Below the pieces are notes generated by a model. That model worked only from the letters and a program-made list of their open reading frames with translations, did no database searches and was not told where the DNA came from. Positions 9,633 through 19,462 of a DNA stretch of 64,000 nt are shown piece after piece (within the stretch, counting starts at the first letter, position 1; each line of letters opens with the position of its first letter). Origin of the DNA: Lentimicrobium sp. (GTDB lineage: Bacteria > Bacteroidota > Bacteroidia > Bacteroidales > Lentimicrobiaceae). Both the position numbers and the translations under genes were made by a program. Where the stretch lies: contig JAHYJC010000004.1 of NCBI GenBank assembly GCA_019429275.1, positions 62,001-126,000 of the forward strand, in the 5' to 3' direction.

Positions 9633-9956
9633 ATGGGAGCTTATATTTTAGTTTCAGTTCTTATACTGATTACGTGCGTCTTACTGAGTTTAGTAGTTCT
9701 TGTTCAGAATTCGAAAGGTGGCGGACTTGCATCAAACTTTGCTTCATCAAACCAGTTTATGGGAGTCAGAAAAACGGCTGACTTTCTGGAAAAAACAACC
9801 TGGACGCTTGCCATCATTCTGCTGGTTCTGAGTTTATTCTCAATTTTTGTGATTCCAAGAAATATCCAGAGGATAGCTACTGACACTGAACTTCGTGAGC
9901 TCATCAACGAGCAGGCTGCACCGATTCAGGATTTTCAGGCACCTCCGACCGAATAA
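9633..9956 (+). CDS. secG: preprotein translocase subunit SecG
   Basis: 107 residues with two transmembrane helices (about 3-22 and 55-74) and the family hallmark between them, LVVLVQNSKGGGLASNFASSNQ followed by FLEKTTWTLAI. SecG is the small subunit of the SecYEG channel in the inner membrane and helps SecA-driven export. The gene is the last of the regulator-lptE-TPR-secG unit and is followed by a strong hairpin with a T-run at 9977-10012, which ends the operon before groES. Confidence 0.95.
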   Translation: MGAYILVSVLILITCVLLSLVVLVQNSKGGGLASNFASSNQFMGVRKTADFLEKTTWTLAIILLVLSLFSIFVIPRNIQRIATDTELRELINEQAAPIQDFQAPPTE

Positions 9957-9976
9957 TCATACCTTTCTATAATTTC

Positions 9977-10012
9977 AATGTCAGATTGTCACAACAGTCT
10001 GACATTTTTTTG
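9977..10012 (+). terminator. intrinsic terminator after secG
   Basis: A 13-bp stem with one G-T wobble (left arm from AATGTCAGA, right arm ending TCTGACATT), a 4-nt loop and a run of seven or more T. Confidence 0.85.
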
Positions 10013-10200
10013 TCTGGTTTTTTCAAACATTGTGTGATTTTAGTAGTATTACAGAAAATTAAAATACTGATAAACAAATAATTACATAATTCATATCAAC
10101 CAACTTTCTCTTTAGTGGACAATTCTTTTCACTTTGGCACAGATTGTGACAAATGGCGGATCAAAGAGATTTAAATTGTAAAACTTAAAATTTCATACGA

Positions 10201-10479
10201 ATGACTCAAGTAAACGTAAAACCATTGGCTGATCGTGTTTTAATACAACCATCAGCAGCAGAGCAGAAAACTGCCGGCGGAATCATTATTCCCGATACAG
10301 CAAAGGAAAAACCTCAACGTGGCAGTGTTGTAGCAGTTGGCCCGGGGAAAAAAGATGAGCCCATGACTGTAAAAATTGGAGATCTTGTTCTTTATGGTAA
10401 ATATTCAGGAACTGAAATCACAATTGACGGAAACGATTATCTGATCATGCGAGAATCGGACATTGTAGCTATTATCTGA
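10201..10479 (+). CDS. groES: co-chaperonin GroES
   Basis: 92 residues, the normal length. It begins with [12 protein letters not shown], contains the mobile loop [19 protein letters not shown] and the roof-forming [13 protein letters not shown]. It forms the heptameric lid of the GroEL chamber. groEL follows 38 bp downstream, as the usual bicistronic unit. I see no CIRCE operator in the 190 bp upstream, which fits with Bacteroidota not commonly using HrcA-CIRCE here. Confidence 0.97.
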   Translation: MTQVNVKPLADRVLIQPSAAEQKTAGGIIIPDTAKEKPQRGSVVAVGPGKKDEPMTVKIGDLVLYGKYSGTEITIDGNDYLIMRESDIVAII

Positions 10480-10496
10480 TCATCTTAAATTTTTAA

Positions 10497-12152
<1,656 letters not shown>

Positions 12153-12174
12153 AAATAAGTTCCTTCGACATATC

Positions 12175-12205
12175 AAAAAAGCCTTGCATCTGCAGGGCTT
12201 TTTTC
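12175..12205 (+). terminator. intrinsic terminator after groEL
   Basis: AAAAAAGCC and GGGCTTTTTT form a long stem extended by TGCA pairs around a short loop, ending in six T. Confidence 0.85.
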
Positions 12206-12353
12206 TTGATATTCAGCGCCTTATCGAACTTATTTCAGTATTTGGAAATCAAAATTAAAGTTGAGGTTAGAACTGATTTTTGTTAATGATTATCTTTGGC
12301 ATGATTTTCTCTTAACTGATTTTCTATATTTAGTCCTCAAAAATTCATTTATC

Positions 12354-12902
12354 ATGTTAAAAAAGTTTTTTTTAATCCTGCAGGTGGCCTTATTTGTAAA
12401 TCTTTTTTCATCTGTAGCTCAGGATGCCCCACTAGGATATCCGGTTGATAAAGATACTCAATTGATTACCTATCAGGATGTTATCCCGATGGCAGGGACG
12501 GCTGATGAACTATACATCAGGTGTATAGAATGGATCAATACACAATATAAAAATCCGGCAGATGCATGCCGCGTGCGTAATAGGGAAAGCGGAGTCATTG
12601 AAATTCTTCATCGTTTTGAGCTTCTGAATGATGAAGAAGGAGACAGGTTAAAGGCCGGGAGCGTGAATTATACACTTAAACTGGAATTTAAACCCGGGAG
12701 GTATCGCTATACACTCAGCGATCTCACCTGGAAGCAGACAACACGTTACCCTGTTGAGAAATGGATGGACAAGGAGGATAAAATGTATTCACATGTCTAT
12801 GATTCTTACCTTGTTCAGGTAAACAGGCAGGCAACGGAACTTATCAAAAGCCTGAAAGCTGGCATGGAGCCTCCGGTTGTAAAGCAGGAGGAAAAGTGGT
12901 AG
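12354..12902 (+). CDS. secreted DUF4468-like protein
   Basis: 182 residues from the ATG at 12354, chosen because it directly precedes a good signal peptide (MLKKFFLILQVALFVNLFSSVAQ); a longer TTG-started frame from 12261 adds sequence that does not fit. The mature part is a single alpha/beta domain (about 45-160, with TADELYIRCIEWINTQYK, LKLEFKPGRYRYTLSDLTW) that resembles the DUF4468 domain, a TBP-like fold frequent in Bacteroidota periplasmic proteins. Its role is unknown. It stands alone between the groEL terminator and its own terminator at 12932. Confidence 0.7.
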   Translation: MLKKFFLILQVALFVNLFSSVAQDAPLGYPVDKDTQLITYQDVIPMAGTADELYIRCIEWINTQYKNPADACRVRNRESGVIEILHRFELLNDEEGDRLKAGSVNYTLKLEFKPGRYRYTLSDLTWKQTTRYPVEKWMDKEDKMYSHVYDSYLVQVNRQATELIKSLKAGMEPPVVKQEEKW

Positions 12903-12931
12903 TTTTCCCTTTGCTTAAAAATCTTAATTAT

Positions 12932-12958
12932 AATCCGGCTAGTCCGGATTTTTTTTTG
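12932..12958 (+). terminator. intrinsic terminator after the DUF4468-like gene
   Basis: Perfect 7-bp stem AATCCGG / CCGGATT with a 5-nt loop, followed by eight T. It lies between two convergent genes. Confidence 0.85.
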
Positions 12959-12982
12959 ATCAGACTTTAATTTACTAATGAA

Positions 12983-14425
12983 CTAATCTTCTTCACTTTT
13001 AGCGAAAGCTCTCACAGCTCCATGGTAATCAACTTCCTTTGCCAGTTTAATATAATTGATAAGCGATTGGGCTGTAATTGTATACAATGAGCGTCCTTCA
13101 TCTGTATGGTCAAAAGTATAGCTTGATGCAATGTAGCTGCTTATACCAACAATAAAAGTTCTGTTTTCAATTGCCTGATTGCCATCGGCAAAAGTAAGAA
13201 TGGCATCTTTGGCAAACCCATCTTTATCAGTAACCACTGTGTAAGAAAGGCCAGAAACCTGCAGATCAATTTCTTTGTCACGATTATATGCATTGATAAT
13301 CAATGATTTAATTTCTTTTGCAGTCATCTGATATAGAATGATTTCATTACCAAAAGGATCCAGTTTGTAAACATCCTTTATTCTGATTTCGCCTTTTGGC
13401 AAACGGTCAATCCTGATGCCTCCGTTATTCTGAAAAGCAATTTCAATTGGATGAATCGCAGCCATTGCATCTGTCATTAAACATCCCAACTCATCTTTTC
13501 CTACAATATCGCTTATTGCTTTGCCGATCACTTCGTTGAGCTCCCTGTTGTCATTGTAAATTTCAAGGAGTGATTCAAGTTCTGCATCGCTTCTCGAGTG
13601 TTTATCCACCTGAAGTATTTGCGATTTTTTACTTATAATTTTTTTATCAACCAAACAGAAAGTGGTCATGGTAACATACCTTACACCTGAGCCTCCCTGC
13701 ATCACCATAACCCCGTTGTATTCTTTTGGGTTGGTAACCAGGGTGTGTGTGTGACCGCCAACAATCAGATCAAATTCACCCATTTTCTCAGCCAGTTTCA
13801 CATCTGCCTCAAAACCCAGGTGCGAAAGCCCGATGAAAATATTACAACTGTCAGCAAGCCAATTGTATTCCTGAGCAACTTCAATGCCTGCACTGAACTC
13901 TATTCCTGTGAGCCTTGACGGATGAGTGTCAGGCAACCCAGCTTCATTTATCTGTATTAATCCCAGAATTCCTGCTTTGAGGCCATTATTAAGAGTGATA
14001 ATGGTATAAGGTTTAATATCCAATGGCGTTTGACCGGTATAAAAGAGGTTGGCTGCCAGGAAAGGAAATTCTGCCTGGAAGAGTCTGGCTGCCAGTACAT
14101 CCTGACCATAATCAAATTCATGATTTCCTAAAGCACTGGCATCAAATCCGGTTAGATTCATCATTTCTACAATGGGGTATCCTTTTTCAGGATATTGATC
14201 TACCACCGGATTTCCAGTAAAATTATCACCTGCCGATAGTAGCAAAACGTAGGGATGTACCGACCGTATGCTGTCGACCAGAGATTTGAATTTTGGGAAA
14301 TTATCGATTTTTGCATGCATATCGTTCACCGATAAAACGACAACACGCGTCGTGTCGTTACCAGCATTTAATATCAAACCTGGCATCAAAAATATAAAGT
14401 AAAGGCAGAATTTAAGGATTTTCAT
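12983..14425 (-). CDS. secreted bifunctional metallophosphatase / 5'-nucleotidase (UshA-like)
   Basis: 480 residues. A signal peptide (about 1-21) precedes a calcineurin-type metallophosphatase domain with the metal ligands of SVNDMHAKID, LLSAGDNF, ALGNHEFDYG, GLSHLG and VGGHTHT (about 28-225). A C-terminal 5'-nucleotidase domain (about 290-460) has the substrate-binding AFQNNGGIRID and DPFGNEIILYQMTAKEI. The enzyme should dephosphorylate nucleotides outside the inner membrane to salvage nucleosides. Both domains are in one chain, although many Bacteroidota carry them as two separate genes. The upstream small gene overlaps its start by 14 bp, indicating coupled translation. Confidence 0.92.
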   Translation of the reverse strand: MKILKFCLYFIFLMPGLILNAGNDTTRVVVLSVNDMHAKIDNFPKFKSLVDSIRSVHPYVLLLSAGDNFTGNPVVDQYPEKGYPIVEMMNLTGFDASALGNHEFDYGQDVLAARLFQAEFPFLAANLFYTGQTPLDIKPYTIITLNNGLKAGILGLIQINEAGLPDTHPSRLTGIEFSAGIEVAQEYNWLADSCNIFIGLSHLGFEADVKLAEKMGEFDLIVGGHTHTLVTNPKEYNGVMVMQGGSGVRYVTMTTFCLVDKKIISKKSQILQVDKHSRSDAELESLLEIYNDNRELNEVIGKAISDIVGKDELGCLMTDAMAAIHPIEIAFQNNGGIRIDRLPKGEIRIKDVYKLDPFGNEIILYQMTAKEIKSLIINAYNRDKEIDLQVSGLSYTVVTDKDGFAKDAILTFADGNQAIENRTFIVGISSYIASSYTFDHTDEGRSLYTITAQSLINYIKLAKEVDYHGAVRAFAKSEED

Positions 14426-14645
14426 ATTGATCGGCTTTATTTAAAACTTGAGGGTCAATGATGTAAAGTCTTTGAAGATTTAATAATTCCCCGTCAAAAT
14501 CAATTATATTTCCATAATGATCAACAATAACAGGTAATTCTTTAGGGATTTCTTCATAAATACCTGAGTAATATAACTTAATGGCATTCATTACTCTGGC
14601 TCCCCTGAATACTTTTATTTCGAGATTATTAACGAATACGGTCAT
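14412..14645 (-). CDS. small ubiquitin-like (beta-grasp) protein coupled to the 5'-nucleotidase
   Basis: 77 residues from the ATG at 14645; a TTG at 14669 would add eight residues. The opening MTVFVNNLEIKVFRGARVMNAIKLYY has the beta-hairpin then helix pattern of ThiS, MoaD or 2Fe-2S beta-grasp folds, and ends with a strand (LQRLYIIDP). It has no cysteines for a cluster and no C-terminal Gly-Gly, so it is neither a ferredoxin nor a sulfur carrier. No signal peptide is seen. Its last 14 bp overlap the start of the 5'-nucleotidase gene. The fold is inferred by eye and the function is unknown. Confidence 0.6.
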   Translation of the reverse strand: MTVFVNNLEIKVFRGARVMNAIKLYYSGIYEEIPKELPVIVDHYGNIIDFDGELLNLQRLYIIDPQVLNKADQYENP

Positions 14646-14979
14646 TATTTGTTGGGTATTTATGGTCAATATTACGAATTTTTATGAATTGGTTTACTTT
14701 TTTTATCATGAAACAAAATTTTGTTTTGCAATTATCAGTCCACCAGATTTAACCTGGAGATATAAAAGGCAATCTTATAAAGTGTACGATCTGTCCTATG
14801 ATGCATTTTGTTTAATAATTTTATACAATAAATTGAACAAAACTCCAAACATATGGTTAAATGTTTGTTTTGCCAGAGTTGCTGGGAGGACTTGGTTTAA
14901 ACATTTGAGCAAGCTCTTACGAACAAATTGTTAATTTTGCAATATGTTACTTGGAAATTTACAGACAAATAAAAGTATA
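14646..14979. promoter_or_regulatory. 334-bp divergent intergenic region before the mevalonate operon
   Basis: It holds an inverted repeat CAAACAT (14846-14852) / ATGTTTG (14861-14867), a related AAACATTTG at 14900-14908, and a -7 box TAATTTTG at 14932-14939. No gene is supported here. The inverted repeat is a plausible operator or hairpin for the mevalonate genes. Confidence 0.45.
14932..14939 (+). promoter_or_regulatory. -7 box of the mevalonate operon; decides the HMG-CoA reductase start
   Basis: TAATTTTG fits TAnnTTTG. It ends 4 nt before an in-frame ATG at 14944, which therefore could not be on a translatable leader; the next ATG at 14980 is the likely start. Confidence 0.5.
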
Positions 14980-16302
14980 ATGGATCATTCCAAAATTATT
15001 TCCGGTTTTTCAAAGTTAAACAAGAATCAAAAACTTGGTTTGATTTCCCGTTATTCTGAAAATCCGGATCAGGCTCTGAATGATTTGAAATCATTCTGGC
15101 ACAGCAATGCTGACATGCAAAAAATGCTTGATGAGTTTAGTGAGAATACACTTACGAACTACTTTTTTCCTTATGGTGTGGCTCCAAACGTAATGATTAA
15201 CGGCAAGGTTTATATTGTTCCAATGGTTATTGAAGAGAGTTCAGTTATTGCAGCCGCTTCAAACGGTGCAAAATACTGGGCTGGCAAGGGTGGTTTTCAC
15301 TCTGAAGTGCTTTCGGTTACCAAGTTGGGTCAGGTTCATTTTATCTGGAAAGGTGATTTTAATCGCTTAAAGTCTTTATTTCCGGAGCTCAGAAAGCTTT
15401 TGCTTGCCAGGTCAGCACCGCTTACGGCGAATATGGAAAAAAGAGGCGGGGGCGTTTTGGATATGGAACTGGTAGATAAGACCGATGTTCTGGACAATTA
15501 CTATCAGCTATCAGTAAAATTTGATACCCGTGATTCAATGGGAGCAAACTTTATTAATTCATGTCTCGAAGAATATGCTGCTGGTATCAAGTCTTTTGTC
15601 AACGAAAGCGGACTTTTTGAAGGTGAACCTCTTCAGGTAATTATGTCAATTTTGTCTAACTATACTCCTGAATGCCTGGTAAAGACATGGGTGGAATGTG
15701 ATGTGAGTGAGTTCTCTGACATCGATAAAAGTCTGAAAGCCGAAGACTTTGTCTGGAAGTTTGAAAAAGCAGTTCAGATAGCCAATGTCGACACACACAG
15801 GGCCGCTACCCACAATAAAGGAATATTCAACGGAATTGATGCGGTTGCTTTGGCAACCGGAAATGATTTTCGGGCGATAGAAGCATGCGGACACGCGTGG
15901 GCTGCAAGAACCGGAAAATATAAAAGCCTCACAGAGGTGAAGGTTGAAAATGGAAAATTTCACTATAGTCTTACCCTCCCTCTTGCAATTGGAACAGTAG
16001 GCGGACTAACTTCGCTTCATCCGATGGCGAAATTTTCGCTCGAATTGCTTGGCAATCCCCAGGCTCCTGAATTGATGCAGATTGCTTCAGCTGTGGGGCT
16101 TGCCAATAATTTTGGAGCCATTAAATCGTTGACTACCAAGGGAATTCAAATAGGCCACATGAAAATGCACCTGCTGAATGTTCTCAATTCTTTCAATGCC
16201 GCTGATTATGAAAAACTGCTGGCTGTTGAATATTTTAAAAATCATAAAGTTTCTTACAGCGGAGTTTCCGGATTTTTGGCATCAATCAGAAACGGGAATT
16301 AG
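14980..16302 (+). CDS. hydroxymethylglutaryl-CoA reductase, class II type
   Basis: 440 residues from the ATG at 14980. Catalytic landmarks are visible: Glu in VIEESSVIAAAS (about residue 86), DSMGANFIN (Asp about 186), the Lys of HNKGIFNGIDA (about 280) and the His of IQIGHMKMHL near the C terminus. There are no membrane segments and the length fits the soluble class II enzymes. It reduces HMG-CoA to mevalonate, or runs the reverse in organisms that degrade mevalonate; the three kinase or decarboxylase genes directly downstream show that here it is biosynthetic. It is the first gene of the operon. Confidence 0.95.
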   Translation: MDHSKIISGFSKLNKNQKLGLISRYSENPDQALNDLKSFWHSNADMQKMLDEFSENTLTNYFFPYGVAPNVMINGKVYIVPMVIEESSVIAAASNGAKYWAGKGGFHSEVLSVTKLGQVHFIWKGDFNRLKSLFPELRKLLLARSAPLTANMEKRGGGVLDMELVDKTDVLDNYYQLSVKFDTRDSMGANFINSCLEEYAAGIKSFVNESGLFEGEPLQVIMSILSNYTPECLVKTWVECDVSEFSDIDKSLKAEDFVWKFEKAVQIANVDTHRAATHNKGIFNGIDAVALATGNDFRAIEACGHAWAARTGKYKSLTEVKVENGKFHYSLTLPLAIGTVGGLTSLHPMAKFSLELLGNPQAPELMQIASAVGLANNFGAIKSLTTKGIQIGHMKMHLLNVLNSFNAADYEKLLAVEYFKNHKVSYSGVSGFLASIRNGN

Positions 16303-16315
16303 AAAATTGACCATA

Positions 16316-17263
16316 ATGTCATTGACACAGAACATTTACGCTCACGGAAAATTGTTGCTAACTGGTGAATATCTGGTTTTGAAAGGTGCTCAATCGTTGG
16401 CTTTGCCACTGATCCTGGGGCAAAAAATGACCATATCAGCCATTGCGCCTGTAAGGCTGGAGTGGCAGGCCAGGGATATCAACGGGGTTTGGTATAGGGG
16501 TTTTTATAATCTTCCGGGACTAGAGCCGATTACTGTTAGTGATGAAATGGTCAGTAGGCGTTTGGTTTCATTGCTGGAAGCTGCCCGCAAATTAAATCCT
16601 GATTTTCTGAATGGTGAAAGTGGTTTCAAAATAGAGACAATACTTGAATTTGACAGACGATGGGGATTTGGAAGCAGTTCAACCCTGATTGCACTTGTGG
16701 CAGAGTTTGCCAATGTTGATGCTTTCAGGCTGCATAACCTGGTTTCGAACGGATCAGGTTACGACATTGCCTGTGCCATTGCGGCCAATCCCATCATCTT
16801 TAGCCAGAAAGAAAATAATAGTTCATTCAGGGAAGTTTCGTTTTTTCCTGAATTTTCTGATTCCCTGTATTTTGTTTATTTGGGTAATAAGCAAAGCAGT
16901 ACTGCCGAAGTTGAATCCTTCCTCATGAGAAGTCCGGAAGAACTTAGCGATGAGATAAACGAAATATCTGTAATTACTTCACAGATGATTTCAGTACAAA
17001 ACCAGAATAATTTCAATAGTCTTATTCAAAGACATGAGCAATTGATGTCAAAGGTGTTAAATGTTCCTTCAGTTGCCGAAAAATTATTTGCCGATTTTCA
17101 GGGTGTTGTTAAATCACTGGGCGCATGGGGAGGCGATTTTATTCTTGTCTCTTCAGTTTTGGATTCAGATTATGTTAATAATTATTTTTTTGGCAAAGGT
17201 CTTACAACAATCTTCAGATATAAAGATTTGGTTTTAAATTCAAAAGGCAAAAATTCAATCTAA
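16316..17263 (+). CDS. GYDIA-family GHMP kinase (probable phosphomevalonate kinase step)
   Basis: 315 residues from the ATG at 16316, 13 bp after the HMG-CoA reductase stop; a longer frame opening at 16178 would lie inside that gene. The N terminus (YAHGKLLLTGEYLVLKGAQSLALPL) and the ATP loop (RRWGFGSSSTLIALV) are of GHMP kinases, and NGSGYDIACAIA carries the GYDIA signature of a Bacteroidota subfamily. The operon already holds a mevalonate kinase and a diphosphomevalonate decarboxylase, and no other gene for the phosphomevalonate kinase reaction is present, so that reaction is the inferred role. Confidence 0.88.
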   Translation: MSLTQNIYAHGKLLLTGEYLVLKGAQSLALPLILGQKMTISAIAPVRLEWQARDINGVWYRGFYNLPGLEPITVSDEMVSRRLVSLLEAARKLNPDFLNGESGFKIETILEFDRRWGFGSSSTLIALVAEFANVDAFRLHNLVSNGSGYDIACAIAANPIIFSQKENNSSFREVSFFPEFSDSLYFVYLGNKQSSTAEVESFLMRSPEELSDEINEISVITSQMISVQNQNNFNSLIQRHEQLMSKVLNVPSVAEKLFADFQGVVKSLGAWGGDFILVSSVLDSDYVNNYFFGKGLTTIFRYKDLVLNSKGKNSI

Positions 17264-17276
17264 AATTCCGGCTAAA

Positions 17277-18350
17277 ATGAATGGCGATAAACTTATTTCT
17301 TCTGGTGTTTTTTCATCTGCCTGGCAAAGCCCCTCAAATATTGCCCTCATCAAATATTGGGGTAAGTACAGCAATCAGCTTCCCCGGAATGCATCTCTCA
17401 GCATAACATTGAAAAATGCGGTAACCCGAACTTCCGTTAAAGTCTTTGCATTGCACGAAAGCGAATCGGGACTTAAACTTGAATTTAGTTTTGGAGGTGA
17501 GTCAAAGTCTGCTTTTTCCAAAAAAATTGAATCCTTTCTGAATTCAGTTTCTGATGAATTTACGTTTCTGAAAAACTGCAGAATAGAAATAATTTCCGAA
17601 AACAGTTTTCCTCATTCTGCTGGTATTGCTTCATCTGCCTCATCAATGAGCGCATTGGCACTGTGCCTTTGCGATATTCGAAATCAGATTTCAGGCGTTG
17701 AAGAAAGCGAAGATACATTTTTTCGAAATGCATCAAATCTTGCCAGATTAGGATCCGGAAGTGCCTCACGTTCAGTGTTTGGAGGATTTTCGATATGGGG
17801 AAAGCATGAAAATATTATTGGATCATCCGATCAATTTGCTATACCTTTGCCTGTTGAGATTCACGATATTTACAAAGGATTAAGAAATACAATTTTAATA
17901 GTTGATTCATCCGAAAAGAAAGTTTCAAGCAGCATTGGTCATAATCTATTGAATGGCCATCCCTTCGCTGAAGCAAGATTTCAACAGGCAAATAAAAATC
18001 TTTCAAAACTATTGACAGTGCTTGGAAATGGTAATTGGGATGAATTCATGAAAATAACCGAGAATGAGGCATTGAGTTTACATGCTATGATGATGAGTTC
18101 TGACCCTGGATACATGCTGATTCATCCTAACACGCTGATTATCATAAACAAAATAAAAGAATACAGAGAAAAGAAAAATACAAAAGTATGTTTTACCCTC
18201 GACGCCGGCCCTAATATTCACATGCTATATCCTGAATCTGAAATAAATGGCATAGCCCCTTTATTGAAAGAGGTTCAGGGATTATGTGTTAACCGGTTGA
18301 TGATGGAAGATTGTATTGGAAATGGACCCGAAAAGTTAACAAACTATTAA
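17277..18350 (+). CDS. mvaD: diphosphomevalonate decarboxylase
   Basis: 357 residues, GHMP superfamily. The start of the domain reads PSNIALIKYWGK, with the substrate Lys typical of this enzyme, followed by the ATP-loop segment FPHSAGIASSASSMSALAL and the catalytic Asp in CFTLDAGPNIH. It converts mevalonate 5-diphosphate to isopentenyl diphosphate with ATP. It sits 13 bp after the GYDIA kinase and one base before the mevalonate kinase, so the four genes are clearly one transcript. Confidence 0.95.
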   Translation: MNGDKLISSGVFSSAWQSPSNIALIKYWGKYSNQLPRNASLSITLKNAVTRTSVKVFALHESESGLKLEFSFGGESKSAFSKKIESFLNSVSDEFTFLKNCRIEIISENSFPHSAGIASSASSMSALALCLCDIRNQISGVEESEDTFFRNASNLARLGSGSASRSVFGGFSIWGKHENIIGSSDQFAIPLPVEIHDIYKGLRNTILIVDSSEKKVSSSIGHNLLNGHPFAEARFQQANKNLSKLLTVLGNGNWDEFMKITENEALSLHAMMMSSDPGYMLIHPNTLIIINKIKEYREKKNTKVCFTLDAGPNIHMLYPESEINGIAPLLKEVQGLCVNRLMMEDCIGNGPEKLTNY

Positions 18351-18351
18351 A

Positions 18352-19329
18352 ATGAAGAACAGATCCGGAATTTTTTATGCCAAAATCCTCCTTTTTGGGG
18401 AGTATAGTATTCTATGTGATTCAATGGCACTCACCATACCCTACACACACTTCAGAGGAGAGCTGAGTTTTATCAAAGAGGATAAATATACTGATTATGA
18501 TTTTGCTGTAAGTTCAAATCGTCTGCTCAAAGAGTATGCCGTGTATCTCCGTGAACTGAAAGAAAAGGGTGATTTGCTTTGTGATTTTGACATTGATGCT
18601 CTTGACAATGATATTCAGCACAGTCTCTATTTTGAATCAACCATTCCACAGGGATATGGGGTAGGTAGTTCGGGAGCTTTGGTTGCAGCACTATACGAAA
18701 GATATGTTCAAGGGCATGTTTCGGGCCAGAAAAAGATGCCCAAGGAAGAAGTGATTAAGCTTAAGGAAATATTCTCGCAAATGGAATCCTATTTCCATGG
18801 CACCAGCTCAGGAATGGATCCATTGAATTGCTTTATAAAACATCCTTTGTTGATTCACAACCGCAAAGATGTTTGCATGGTGGGTATTCCGAGAAATAAA
18901 CATGACAAAAAAGGAGCAATTTTTCTTATAAATACCGGAACTACCGGAAAAACCGGCCCTCTGGTAAACTTATTTCTGGATAAGTGCAAGATTGATAATT
19001 TCAATGATCGGGTTAAGCAGGAAATGATTCCCTTGAATGATGCCTGCATTAAAAGCCTGATAAAAGGTGAAACAAAGCGCTTTTTTGAAACTCTGAAAGA
19101 ATTATCAAAGTTTCTTTATGATAATCTTGATCCGATGATTCCGGAAACATTCAAGAAGATATGGCATTATGGACTTGAATCTCAGTCATTTTACCTAAAA
19201 CTTTGCGGTTCTGGCGGTGGTGGATTTTTGCTGGGTTTTACCGAGAATTTTCAAAAGGCAAAGCAGGAATTAAAACAACTTGATATTGATATCATTCCTG
19301 TTTACAGAAACCTTCAGGAGATTGAGTAA
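18352..19329 (+). CDS. mvk: mevalonate kinase
   Basis: 325 residues. AKILLFGEYSILCDSMALTIPY opens the GHMP domain, the phosphate loop is PQGYGVGSSGALVAALY, GTSSGMDPLN carries the catalytic Asp region, and LCGSGGGGFLLGF is motif 3. These features, in particular the GVGSSGA loop, are those of mevalonate kinase, which phosphorylates mevalonate at C5. It begins one base after the mvaD stop and is the last gene of the operon. The possibility that it and the GYDIA kinase have exchanged roles cannot be excluded from sequence. Confidence 0.9.
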   Translation: MKNRSGIFYAKILLFGEYSILCDSMALTIPYTHFRGELSFIKEDKYTDYDFAVSSNRLLKEYAVYLRELKEKGDLLCDFDIDALDNDIQHSLYFESTIPQGYGVGSSGALVAALYERYVQGHVSGQKKMPKEEVIKLKEIFSQMESYFHGTSSGMDPLNCFIKHPLLIHNRKDVCMVGIPRNKHDKKGAIFLINTGTTGKTGPLVNLFLDKCKIDNFNDRVKQEMIPLNDACIKSLIKGETKRFFETLKELSKFLYDNLDPMIPETFKKIWHYGLESQSFYLKLCGSGGGGFLLGFTENFQKAKQELKQLDIDIIPVYRNLQEIE

Positions 19330-19462
19330 AATTTTTGTAATTATCGGTCTTATAGCCTTTTGGTAGTGTTTAAGCCGAAAGGTTTTGGTGTTTATCCTCG
19401 GAGCTTATCAATATAATTTTGTCTATTTATTTTTAGTGATTCATAACTTCAACCTGAATTGA

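Noticed and set aside
10133-10150. Possible sigma-54 promoter before groES (TGGCAC followed by GTGA at GG-N10 spacing)
   Set aside because: The -24 part matches TGGCAC, but the -12 part reads GTGA, not TTGC. The missing GC dinucleotide makes a true sigma-54 promoter unlikely.
14581-14934. 117-codon plus-strand frame over the small gene and intergenic region before HMG-CoA reductase
   Set aside because: It lies opposite a better-supported gene and has no recognisable domain; the region looks regulatory.
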